A stretch of 64,000 bases of DNA from Symbiodinium sp. CCMP2592 (taxonomy: Eukaryota > Sar > Dinophyceae > Suessiales > Symbiodiniaceae): NCBI GenBank assembly GCA_905221615.1, contig CAJNDT010006024.1:248001-312000 (forward strand), read 5' to 3'. Shown in pieces: positions 1-10,400 of this stretch. The position numbers and the translations under genes were made by a program. Position 1 is the stretch's first letter, and each line of letters starts with the position of its first letter. The notes under the pieces were generated by a model that did not search any database, was not told where the DNA came from, and saw only the letters and a program-made list of their open reading frames with translations.

Positions 1-436
1 ATAGGGGTTTGGATACGATTTGGATACGATTTCCCTCCCCAGCCCGCCCGGAAATCGTATCCAAATCGTATCCAAACCCCTGTCTTTGCTCGGAAAGAAG
101 ACAGCCCTGTGGTCCTTCCCAAGGAACAAACCCCCATTTTTGCTTGGAAAGGAGCAAAAGACAGCCCTGTGGTCCTTCCCAAGGAACAATAGGGGTTTGG
201 ATAGGGGTTTGGATACGATTTGGATACGATTTCCCTCCCCAGCCCGCCCGGAAATCGTATCCAAATCGTATCCAAACCCCTGTCTTTGCTCGGAAAGAAG
301 ACAGCCCTGTGGTCCTTCCCAAGGAACAAACCCCCATTTTTGCTTGGAAAGGAGCAAAAGACAGCCCTGTGGTCCTTCCCAAGGAACAATAGGGGTTTGG
401 ATAGGGGTTTGGATACGATTTGGATACGATTTCCCT
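1..436. repeat. 200-base tandem repeat with internal 31-base inverted repeat
   Basis: Two complete 200-base units (1-200, 201-400) and the first 36 bases of a third are essentially identical. Each unit holds a perfect inverted repeat: 4-34 is the reverse complement of 50-80, separated by 15 bases, and the same pair recurs at 204-234 and 250-280. The arms are built from the motif GGATACGATTT. Within each unit a 29-base segment starting ACAGCCCTGTGG occurs twice, 60 bases apart (101 and 161). The short open frames here simply translate the repeat and are not genes. Confidence 0.95.
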
Positions 437-524
437 GCACAACCCAGCCTCCCCAGCCCCCCGGAAGGTCTGGGAGCTGGGCAGGCTGGCAACAGATAGG
501 GAAAGCTTTACCATTCATTGTTGT

Positions 525-712
525 TGGCCTTTGAACCCGTATAGGAACCTGTATTGAAACCCGTATTCAAACCCCTATCCAAACCGTATCCATTTCGTAT
601 CCCTACCCGTATCGGTTCCTGTATCTGATGGATGGCCCGATACACCGATCGTATCCCCAGATCGTATCCAAATCGTATTGAAACCGTATCGGGGAATTCT
701 GATATGGGAACC
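525..712. repeat. Degenerate GTATCC/AAACC repeat tract
   Basis: The hexamer CGTATC (also as GTATCC or GTATCG) recurs about every 10-15 bases. It is the same motif that forms the arms of the 200-base repeat just upstream, but here it is scattered and degenerate. It looks like decayed or shuffled copies of the same satellite. No coding potential was seen. Confidence 0.7.
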
Positions 713-1821
713 CACACCTATATAACTAGAAACTCTTGGCCCTAAACTAAACCCAGGAACCCTAAACCCTGAGCCCCAAGCTCAACAACCCCAGGCCCTA
801 CAAGCCCAAGAACACTATTATGCGGCGCTACGGTATGCCATACGATACGATCTCATACTCATATCATACTGAGTGATACTGCATAATGCTATATGTTATG
901 ATCTATGATGCTGGTGCACGGTGCTACATTGTTACATGACTACTGATATCGTATTAGTTTTGGGATGCACCAGCATAGCATGTGGGGTTCGTATTCTGTC
1001 ACGTCATGTCATACTGTCAGATATTGTGTGTTATTGACTGACGTTGTATGATATGGTATGATGCGGTCTTTGTATAACCTACAAGTACCATGCCGCATTA
1101 TAGTTTACTGTATAACCCTGTGTTCCATTATCTTTTGTATGATATTCTATGAAATTATAATTTTATTGCATCCAATCATATAAGGGTCTGGTATCAATTT
1201 GGAATTTTTTTGTATTTGCTTTTTTTGGCTGTGTGCTCGGCCTAAAGCATAGGAAGGCAACTTGTTTTCCTGCGCTTTACAAGGGAAAACACTATTTTCC
1301 GTACATTTTGGACGGAATCCTGTGTTTTTCCTAGGAGAGACACTACTTTCTTACAGATTCTTTGTTCTTTCCCTCGGTTTTGCTTGGTGGTTCCTCGGGA
1401 AAACACTATGTTCCCACGGATTATGTCTCATGTTCTGAGGTTTTGTGACCTCAAGAAACACAGCAGGATCTGGTGAAACCGTTGACTGGGGGTTTGAGCT
1501 TTCATTTGGAAGATTTCGGCATTTATGTAGGCATGAAAGCATAAGAAGATGAGAGGTTAAACACGGGTGCAATTTTTGTTTCGCTCCCTTTTTTTTGCTC
1601 CCTTTGTGTTGTTCTTCTCTCTTCGGGGTGTGGGCGGGGGGGGGGGGGAAACAGCCCACTTTGCTGCAGCCGAATGTATCATCTGAGACGTCCTGGAAGG
1701 TGCCACGAACGAAGACTGGTTGTGTTACTGTTCTTGCTGTCCTATACTTTAATATGATTCGCTGTAAATTGAAACAAACATGATATAACATAATATACAA
1801 TAACCGAATCTAAAATATAAC
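713..1821. other. Non-coding stretch, low-complexity in part
   Basis: 730-800 has CCCTAAACCC-like segments, a telomere-like composition but not a tandem array. 820-1180 is rich in ATAC/GTATGATAT words. A run of 13 G lies at 1636-1648. No open frame here resembles a protein. Confidence 0.6.
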
Positions 1822-2015
1822 AATGACGCACCCCTTTTCTGCAAACAGAATACTTTTATGATGAGTTTTGAAAAGCTCTAAAACAGTTTTGTGTTTGATG
1901 CAAGTTTTGTTCATGATGCGAAGTTCTTGACAGCAAGCCTATACGGTTTAAAAAGAAAGAGGGGGGTTGGGGGGGGCTCCCCCCCATTTGCAAACACATC
2001 GCCTTTGTGACGGAT
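1822..2015. repeat. Dispersed repeat A, copy 1
   Basis: This is the first of three similar blocks. The order is GACGCACC, an AACAGAAT..TTATGATGAG segment, AAAGCTCTAAAACAG, TTTGTGTTTGATGCAAG, TTGTTCATGATGCGA, a G-run and C-run pair, then TTTGCAAACACA. It is more diverged than copies 2 and 3 and lacks their long GCGCAGCCCC hairpin. Confidence 0.85.
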
Positions 2016-2039
2016 GCTGGACCATGCACAGCGTAAAAA

Positions 2040-2765
2040 ATTTCTACATACTATTGTATTACACCGTATCAAATAATGAAAGATGTTATTATATACTATT
2101 TTATAGTATAATGTAATATGATAAAGAAATTACAGCTTAATATGGTATAAAAAATTACAATGCAAATTGCATAACCTGACATAACATATACAAAAAAGTC
2201 AAAGTAAAATAATATTTTACAATAGAATAAAGTAGAATATGCTATGGTAAAATATGATACAGTATACAAATGAAACAGTATAATATAAGATGATGTAATA
2301 TGATAAACACAATAATGAAATTTAACATAATACATTATAATTTAATCTAATATAAAATAACAGAACACAACGTAACATAACATAACATTATATGACACAA
2401 CAAAACATAATATAATACTACATGATGAAATATAAATCATACTGATACAATGGAATAATGTAACACAATATAACATAACATTCGATTATAATGTAATGGC
2501 ATGTGATATAATATAACACAGAACAGTACAATATATAACATAAACACAAGTTAATACAATATCCTGAAAGATAGAGTATAACATGATATGATATGATATA
2601 ATATGATATGATGCGAAATAATATGATATAACTCTATCTGATACAACAACATAACATCTAACATCATGTAGTATACCAATGTACTATCATTTGACAAAAT
2701 ATCCTGCAATATACTCTTTGATACGACTCGATATACCTAAAATAACATGATATAGTACAATATAA
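2040..2765. repeat. AT-rich degenerate simple sequence (ATAATATAAC type)
   Basis: A continuous tract of short words such as ATAATATAAC, ATAACATA and GATATGATATGATAT without a fixed period. Similar sequence resumes at 3330-3720. Open frames here are artefacts of AT-rich repetition. Confidence 0.85.
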
Positions 2766-2791
2766 CGCCCTATGACATAACATAAAGCACA

Positions 2792-3046
2792 ACAATGACG
2801 CACCGCCTTTTGAAAACAGAATGCCTTTATGATGAGCTTTGAAAAGCTCTAAAACAGCTTTGTGTTTGATGCAAGTCTTGTTCATGATGCGATGTTCTTG
2901 AAAACAAGCCTGTGTGGCTTAAAGAGAAAGCTGCGGGAGCTTGGGGGGGCGCAGCCCCCTCCCCATTTGCAAACACAACGTCTTTATGGCGCGTTCTGAG
3001 GGGGTCCATATGGGTTCTGTCGTTGCTGGCAAGATGATACCTGAAA
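2792..3046. repeat. Dispersed repeat A, copy 2
   Basis: Shares the full ordered motif set of copy 1 and adds a strong hairpin, GGGGGGGCGCAGCCCCC, near 2945-2961. A conserved tail reads GTCCATATGGGTTCTGTC before GCTGGCAAGATGATA. Similarity to copy 3 extends over the whole ~250 bases. Confidence 0.9.
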
Positions 3047-3059
3047 CGATATAAAACGG

Positions 3060-3309
3060 GGACGCACCTTCTCAATTGGAAACAGAATGCTTGTATGATG
3101 AGTTTTGGAAAGCTCTAAAACAATTTTGTGCCTGGTGCAAGTCTTGTTCATGGTGTGACGCTCTTGAACGCAAGCCTGCACGGCTTAAAAAGACAGCCGG
3201 GGGGTTTGGGGGGGGCGCAGCCCCACTCCTATTTGCAAACACAACGTCTTTATGACGGGTTTTGAAAAGGTCCATATGGGTTCTGTCTTTGCTGGCAGGA
3301 TGATGCTCG
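3060..3309. repeat. Dispersed repeat A, copy 3
   Basis: Nearly back-to-back with copy 2 and in the same direction. It carries the same core, the G-run plus GCGCAGCCCC hairpin, and the GTCCATATGGGTTCTGTC tail. The hairpin core recurs in opposite sense at 62250-62280, so at least that element is spread through this genome. Confidence 0.9.
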
Positions 3310-3324
3310 AAGCGACCTTGCTCA

Positions 3325-3728
3325 GTTCAAAACATGTGAATATAAATAAAACTTAACATGACATAACATAATACAGTACAACATGTTATAATTCAAACAA
3401 ATATATCGTATAATAAAATATTATATAACATGAAAAATATATTGAAAAGTACAGAAATATGTATTAACAAAATTTGCTATGATATACTATGACACATTGT
3501 AATATACTTTGATATAGTATAACTTGGTTTATTCTGGTATAATATAATAAAGCAAAAGTATGATACAATATGATCTTATATGATATAATACAATGTCGTA
3601 TCATATAACACCATACATAAAAATATAATGTGATAGAATATAATACAATAAACTAGAAGATCATACACTTTACGATATATATATATATATATATATGTAG
3701 TTTAATTCAACATAGTATATTATAATAC
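3325..3728. repeat. AT-rich simple sequence with an (AT)11 run
   Basis: Same ATATAAC/GATATAAT-type sequence as 2040-2765. A perfect alternating AT run lies at 3675-3696. No gene is visible. Confidence 0.85.
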
Positions 3729-3729
3729 A

Positions 3730-4260
3730 CGAAGCTACAAGAAGTCGAAAGGCCAAGAAGCCGAGTGGCCGAAAAGCCAAGAAGCCACCTCTGCTCACCC
3801 TTGCTTCGAAAGGTATACTTGTAACCTTATATACTTACTATACATCCTGAAAACTGGACCGGAGGACCAGGGGCTGCACCGGACCAGGGGACCAAGAAGA
3901 CCAAGGGACCAGAGGACCACGGGACCAGAGGATTAAGGGGACAGGAAAAATGGGAGCAAGAAAAAAAGGTAGTGAAGAAGTACGCCCTCCATTAAAAGCC
4001 GAGAGGCCGAAAAGCCAAGAAGCCTAGGAAACCAAGATGCCAGGAAGCAAAACAAGACTAGAAGGCAGTATGCTCCGAAAGCCAAGAAGCCCAGGAAACC
4101 AAGAAGCCAAGGAAACCAGAAAGCCAGCAAGCCATGCAAAACGAGAAGGCAGTATGTTCCAACCTACGATACTAGAAGAAGTCGAGGGGGCATCGAAAAG
4201 CCAAGAAGCCAAGGAAACCAAGAAGCCAAGAAGCCATGCACGACAGGAAGGCAGGAGAAC
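3730..4260. repeat. AAGCC-type minisatellite
   Basis: Words such as AAGCCAAGAAGCC and AAGGAAACC alternate irregularly; a GGACCA-rich stretch sits inside at 3855-3930. A larger sub-repeat, (A)GAAGGCAGTATG(C/T)TCC, occurs at about 4060 and 4145. The 181-codon plus-strand frame across it (Lys/Glu/Pro-rich) is a product of the repeat. Confidence 0.8.
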
Positions 4261-4599
4261 CGCACGCGCACACACACAAACAAAAAAAACAAATCCCAAC
4301 ATAAATACGCCTCCGAAGCCCCTCCCCGACCCCCAATCTGTCCCACCTGGGGGCATCCGCCCGTTTCTGTTCAAGCCATTGCCAATTCTGGGTGCCTCTG
4401 CACACACCTCCCTGGGACAGGAAACGCTCTGGGGCAAATACCAGCAAGCTGACGCTTCTGTGGCGTCGGCTTCTGAAACATGGACACAAAACCGTGAGCA
4501 TTCACACTACACGGCGGAATTACCAACTATAGACGCTGGTCAACTAGTTGCACATGATACCAGTCTAAACCACGCAGGCTAGCTTGGAACCTGGTTTCT
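4261..4599. other. No gene recognised
   Basis: Contains a CACACACAAACAAAAAAAAC tract near 4268 and otherwise unique sequence. Nothing conserved was seen. Confidence 0.5.
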
Positions 4600-7290
4600 G
4601 CGAGTAGACGCTGACCGATGCATCAACAAACACCATGTAAGATAATCCAATAACTTTTTGCCTGAGTATACTAGCGAAGGCGAGGGCAGCGTCATCGACC
4701 CAGGCATAGAGCACTAAAGAACCCCACCCCCCGCGACCCACCCCGGAAGTCGTTTCCAAACTATGCACGTTATGAGGGCGTCCCGTGCTCTTTCTTCTCT
4801 CATCCGGCTGACGCAAAATTGTACTCCTGCGGTGGATATGCTCAACAGGTCGGAAAACTCGCGAGCTTGACGAAACAAGCATGCCAGTGGTACGTCATAG
4901 AGAAAGAGTTTGAATCCACGGGATGGCGCAACCATTCCATCTTATAACTGTAGGCCTGAGGCAAGTTGCAAGATAAATGAGGTTAAGTCGAACTATGTCC
5001 ACACACACACATACAAACATGGGTCATGCACTCTGCATTTTTCGTCTTTTCCGCACTTCTCTTCGTGCGAAGATTCCACCTGCAAGGGCAAAGCGATCGA
5101 GGACAGGCTCACACGCACGAGCTCAACATCGCAAAAACATCTTCAAGCTTATGAACCGTCGAGCACAAGATGTCTTCCTCCCGAACTGAGAGGGCCCCAC
5201 ACATTGGTACATCTCAGCGGTCTGCGCACCTGCTGACGACCTTGAAGAAGGCTTGAAAGGCACTACTTTCAGAATCATGTGGCCCATGAATTCAAGCACT
5301 GACAAGACACCAGACCTGAAGGTGATGGACTGACCCAGGCCACTGGATCCAAAGGATGCAGGAGTGTAGACATGGAGGCTGTCCTGCAAAGCGCGAAGCT
5401 AATCGCGAAGCAAAGTTCGAGGCATGCTATGCTTGATTCTTTCTCTAGCGATGAAAAACCAGAGACGCCCCAAGAAGAAAGTGATCGTGGCTGGCAACTT
5501 GTTTCGGGAGCGCAGCCTGCATGCCGGCCACTTTCACACGTCTCTCGCAGGCCAGATCAAGAAACTGAGCGTATTCATCGTACCTAACCTTGTGTTTGCT
5601 CCCGAACAGTTTGAGCAATGTCAATCCAGAGACGCCGAACATGGTCCAGGGAGCGCGTGCGAAGGTTGGCTGGGTCGAGCCCTAAAGTTGAGACAGTGCG
5701 GGCTCTTTGGCGCTCTGGGTCAGGTGCCGGAAACTATCGTGGGCTTAACACGAATTCCCATCTGAGCCCTGCGAAGCCGAGGGTGCTGCGAAACCTCAAA
5801 AATGACCCAACTTCATGCACTGCTTGTCTCTTTTTGTCAACTGCAAGCTCCGGTAAACATGGACAACTCCTTGACCGAGTCATGCCATTCCGATCGCCGG
5901 GCCCCATAGTGCAAACCCTCTGGAGTTGGTCACAGTCCGGTCTAGCGACAAAGGCCAGCAACTGCCAAATGTTTTCGGCTTGCGATTCGTCGCTGATGTC
6001 TGGGCTGGAGACTCCATCATCCCTGTGGTCAACACAAGCCATGTCTTCTTGCAAGCACTGCGGATGAGCTTTGCAGCATGCACCCTCATTCTGGGAGCAT
6101 GCTCTGTTGGCACAGGCCAAGTACTTCCCCCAGCATCGTCCTCATGGATGGGGCACGCCAGATAGACAACCATGTCCTTAAGGCTGCGAGAGATTATCTC
6201 AGCACGATGAATGCCACTGTCTGAAGCTGGAGCTGGGAAAAAGCTCTGCTGCTCATTGCAGCTTATCACCTCCAGTGTCGAGTGTAGAACTTATAAAACT
6301 GAAACTCGGATACGACAGCAGCCTCCGCCATCTTTTGGGCGTAGAGAATGTTCTTGTGTGTGCACATATAGAGCTGCTCATTGTACCTGAAGAGGGCTGC
6401 ATCTTTCATCGTGAAGGACCAGCCCCGGTCAAAGGACTTGGGATGGGTACCCCAGCACCGCCAGCGACACTGGGAAAAGAACTATTCCCAGGCACAAGGA
6501 GCCAAACGCGGCCTTACTTCAATGAGTCGCAGCTATCAGATTACAGAAAATCGCACTGAGGTTCGCGCTGACATTTTTCCACCGGCCGTCTCCCGTTCCT
6601 CGTAGTCTGGTCCTTGCTGAATAGGTTGCAACCGCAGGCAACGCGCCTGTGCAAAACTACGAGTGCGCGCAGGGATATGCAGGAGCCGTCCTCCGTAGTA
6701 GTCCGGGTCATTATCGTACATGGCAGCGCTTCAGCGAGTTCACTTTGGCCCTTGCTGAAAACGCTTGAACCATGCCATACCGGTCGGCATCAGCAGAGAC
6801 AGTCGATGGACGTCAGCCATGCGAGCAATGCAAGTAGGATTTGTCGCAAAAGAATCTTGCAATAGCTAGACTGCCTTTTCATTGAAGACATGGCGATGTG
6901 CTGGCAGAACTTGCAGGATTGCCACGATCACGGAAACAACCCGGACATGCACGATAAAAGCGCTGAAGAAGCTTGCTTAACGAAACACCAAAGCACACAA
7001 AACAGCGACAGACGATTGACCATGAATCGGCACATCTTGCAGGTTCGTCTACGTGGTCTATGCACTGTCCAGCTGCGTAGCACGCACTTCAGCAGGCAGT
7101 ATGTACAAGCTGCTTGCCCCTGCTGGCAGCTCCTTTGGAGTTGGCAAGCAAGCCTTTCCTTTCGAGTCAGTTTTTACTGTTAAGGATGCGATGGTTCTTC
7201 ACTTCGAAAGAGAGCACGCCTCTCACTACTCAGCGGGTCAAAGTATGGCAAGACCCTAAGACCTACGAGATCCAAGCGCACTGCTTGGAC
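4600..7290 (-). CDS. Unassigned minus-strand coding fragments (exon set, gene unknown)
   Basis: Several minus-strand segments read like protein but in different frames, as expected for exons split by introns. Clear ones are 7200-7080 (..VKTDSKGKACLPTPKELP..), 6721-6560 (..DNDPDYYGGRLLHIPARTR..), 6430-6272 (..FTMKDAALFRYNEQLYMC.. ending FYKFYTRHWR), 6090-5900 (..NIWQLLAFVARPDCDQL..) and 4935-4740. I do not recognise a domain. They lie downstream of and in the same direction as the VPS13 gene, so they may be its last exons or the next gene of the one-way array. Splice sites, start and stop are unresolved. Confidence 0.3.
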
Positions 7291-7403
7291 GTAATGAACT
7301 CCACCAGCTGGTCCAGCTGTATTTCCTTTGCACCTGCTGAAGAGCTCGCGACGGCACATTCAGCAGCTCTGACTTTTTCATGCACGCTCTAAACTCCTCC
7401 CAC

Positions 7404-10400
7404 CTAGCAAGGACTCGCAGTACTGGGCGAAGCGATGCTCATCAGTCACTCGTCCACCAAGCATCTGCACCAGCGCCCTGCCAGATGCATCATTCACACA
7501 TTCCAGCACAAAATCATTGAACTCTGCAACGAGATGCTGTCAACCGTCTACACTTACCTGGCACATGGTGCCTGACGAATGATTGGACCTGCTTCACGCT
7601 GCGGCTTTGCAATGCAGATGCGAGGCCAATTCCGTCCAGAGGGAGATCACTCGCAGCTTTCTGAGCTCGACTAAGTTCCGGTCTTTCGATCTCTCCTCGA
7701 AGCTTGACAATGCCGCTCTGCAACAGTAGCATTGAGGAAGGCTTCGGTGATTCGATTCTGCGTTGTCGTGGAGCCCATGTGTAGCGACTGAAGAACCCCC
7801 CCAGCACGGCGTTCGAATTGTTAAGTATTGATCGCCATGACTTCGAGACAAAGGGCTTGTACTTTTCGACCAGAAGATTTGCCAGCGCCTCCAGCGATCC
7901 CTCAAAAGGATGCACATTGCTGAAGAATCGTTGCCTTGGCAGTTTGATGCGGGCACCCCCGATTTCAAGCGTATGCGAGAAGCTGCTGACTTTGAGCATG
8001 GTGCTGATCACACCTGGCAGGCTGGCACTGCTCAACTTGCACCAGATGCCAAGCTTGAAGTCCCCGCATTGAACATCCTGCAGTATGTATTTCCTCGCCG
8101 GCTGTGGCTGCTCGGTCAAGGTGGTATGATACGCATGGCCCGCAACACGAGCAATATCGATCAAGCTTAGGCCTTCGAGCTGTGGTGGGGTTGCCTCACG
8201 AAGGAGATCCTTCAGCTCTTCCAGGAGCTCTTCAGATGCACTGCATTCCAAGATCACTTCTTCTGTCTGTTGTGCCTGGGGCTCAGGCTACGCTTAGGGG
8301 TTTAGCAGCTTTGGATGCTACTATACTTAGATCCAGCAAATGCCTTTCCATGGCCAGCAAGGCGCAGGGAAGAACTCGAGGCACACGGAGCGCAGTGCAA
8401 CATCGGTGCCGCTCAATTTCTCTCGTTCAATCCGCATTCGCCACGGGTGGCCTTGGTCCAAGGATGCAATTACGACCGCTGCTCCTTGAGAATGTTTTCG
8501 CTTTGATCTTGGATGGTGGTCGATCTGCAAAGCAACGAGCTCTATGACTGAGATGCGAGTGCCATTCCTTTGGCTGCACCTCAAACTCAAATTCGATAGG
8601 TCACATCGCAGAGTCTCTCCGTACGAAGACTTGCTGCTCATGATCCCTATTTCAAGGGCTGGAATACGGATGTCAACGTCCAGCGTCCAAAGCAAAGGAG
8701 ATGAAGTTTCGCCACCAAGGGTTCCCAGAACGCTAATAGGAGAAATGGAGATGTGAGCCACTCGGTCAACTACCTCCAATCGAATGCATACTGGTATAGG
8801 CAACTCGGATGATGGCTCCAAGGTTCGACTCACGGGGCAGTCCAGCCTCAGAGTAAGACACGAGGTCTTCTGGCTTTGGATGTCCACCATGATTAATGTG
8901 ATGGACCCGTTCAATTGAAAGGGGCGTATACCGGAGGAGCCAAATGCAACTCGAGTGCCATGCACTGCCACGAAATGGGAGGTGCAGTCTGTAGCATCTG
9001 CAATGCCTTCGTACGAGAGGTCAACCATGAGGCATGGATGCCGATTCACCAGTTGATGGCAAGCCTGCGACCCGGCCGCAGTAATCGTGATCAGCTGTCC
9101 GGAGCATTGGCTGACCTGCAGGCAGAACAAGTAGTCCTTAAGCCTTGTGTCTGAAAGAACGATAGGGAAGGCCCCGAGCCCATGTTCTGAGACGTCAAAC
9201 GAGGCAGACCAGACCAGCTCACCACTCTCACTGGCCGTTCTTCGAAGAGCCACCTGTACGCGCCGAGGGCAACTGGCCTCCGACCAATAGAAGGAAGCTT
9301 GTGAAAGCGGCGCTAGCCACAAGATGTTCTTCGCACCTTCCTGCTTGATGCCAAAATCACACTCTAAAGTGTTGAAAACCAGCAGAGCAGGAATGAGGGT
9401 GACCAGGGTAGAGCCCCAGGTAGGGTTTGCTGCATTGCAGCCTGACAAGCTTATCCGCTCGCTCTTCAAGATGCAGCGATGCAAATCTGTTAGGCACAGC
9501 TTCACAGACTGGCCGACTCCCACATTTGGCAATTGGACTGGCCGGCAGCCAGCAGAAGCTGTCACGGAGAAGAACGACTTGTCCTCATCCTCTTCCATGT
9601 CCTCGCCCCAGGCTTCTGCATCCATCACAGCTAGGCTGTTGAATACTGGGAGCGGCTGTCTCCCTCGCACCACGACCGCACCGAGACCGGTAGCATCGTT
9701 GAACCAGGAGTTTGCAAACACGGTAGCCTGGCACTGCCCTGTTCGCCGGGCGCACCGCAACCAAAGCCCTTTGCCCAGATCCATAGGCACAGAGGCCATA
9801 CTGCCTTCAACAAGCACCGGCGTGACTAAAGACCATGCTGACTTCTTGCCGGTGCTCTTGTCCATCAGCGCGACGGCCAGGAGGAGCGGCGGCAAGTTAG
9901 TGTCGTTCCGATGGAGAGCCTGTCGCAGCACGCCACCACTCTGAGCGGCACCAAATTGCTCTGGCAAGTCGTAGATGGGAACCTCATCCCCCGGTGACAG
10001 GCGCATGGGCTGATGCTTCTCCACGGTCCCCCGTCTTGCCCCACAGAAGCGCCACTCTACTCGCTGTCCACTGCGCTTGACTTCCAGCATGTTTGTTCCT
10101 TTGGGACAATCCTGCTGCTCCTTGCGGCTCCCAGCCCACCAATGGAAGCTTCGATGGCGCAAGAGCAAAGGCGCCACCAGAACGAAGCCGTTCGGAGGTA
10201 CGTCCCAAACGCCACCGTAGCCATCATGAATGTGAAGAATATCACTCGCTTCACAAGAATCTGTGGTACGTTGCAGCTGCTGTGGTGCCCAAGAGCCCTC
10301 TTGAGTGGATAGCCATCGTAACTCGTAGCAGAGATGCACGGGGCAAGCGTTGAAAAGACTGAAAGGAGCTCTCACGTCGACTTGGCACATGCCTTGCATC

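Noticed and set aside
9..534. Overlapping plus-strand ORFs of 104-159 codons
   Set aside because: They translate the 200-base tandem repeat in several frames and repeat the same peptide; no start context or family.
730..800. Telomere-like CCCTAAACCC motifs
   Set aside because: Only a few dispersed occurrences, no tandem array.
4037..4582. 181-codon plus-strand ORF rich in Lys, Glu and Pro
   Set aside because: Generated by the AAGCC minisatellite; the rest is unlike any protein.
9324..9944. 206-codon plus-strand ORF and similar ones across 8-16 kb
   Set aside because: Shadows of the very long VPS13 exons on the minus strand.
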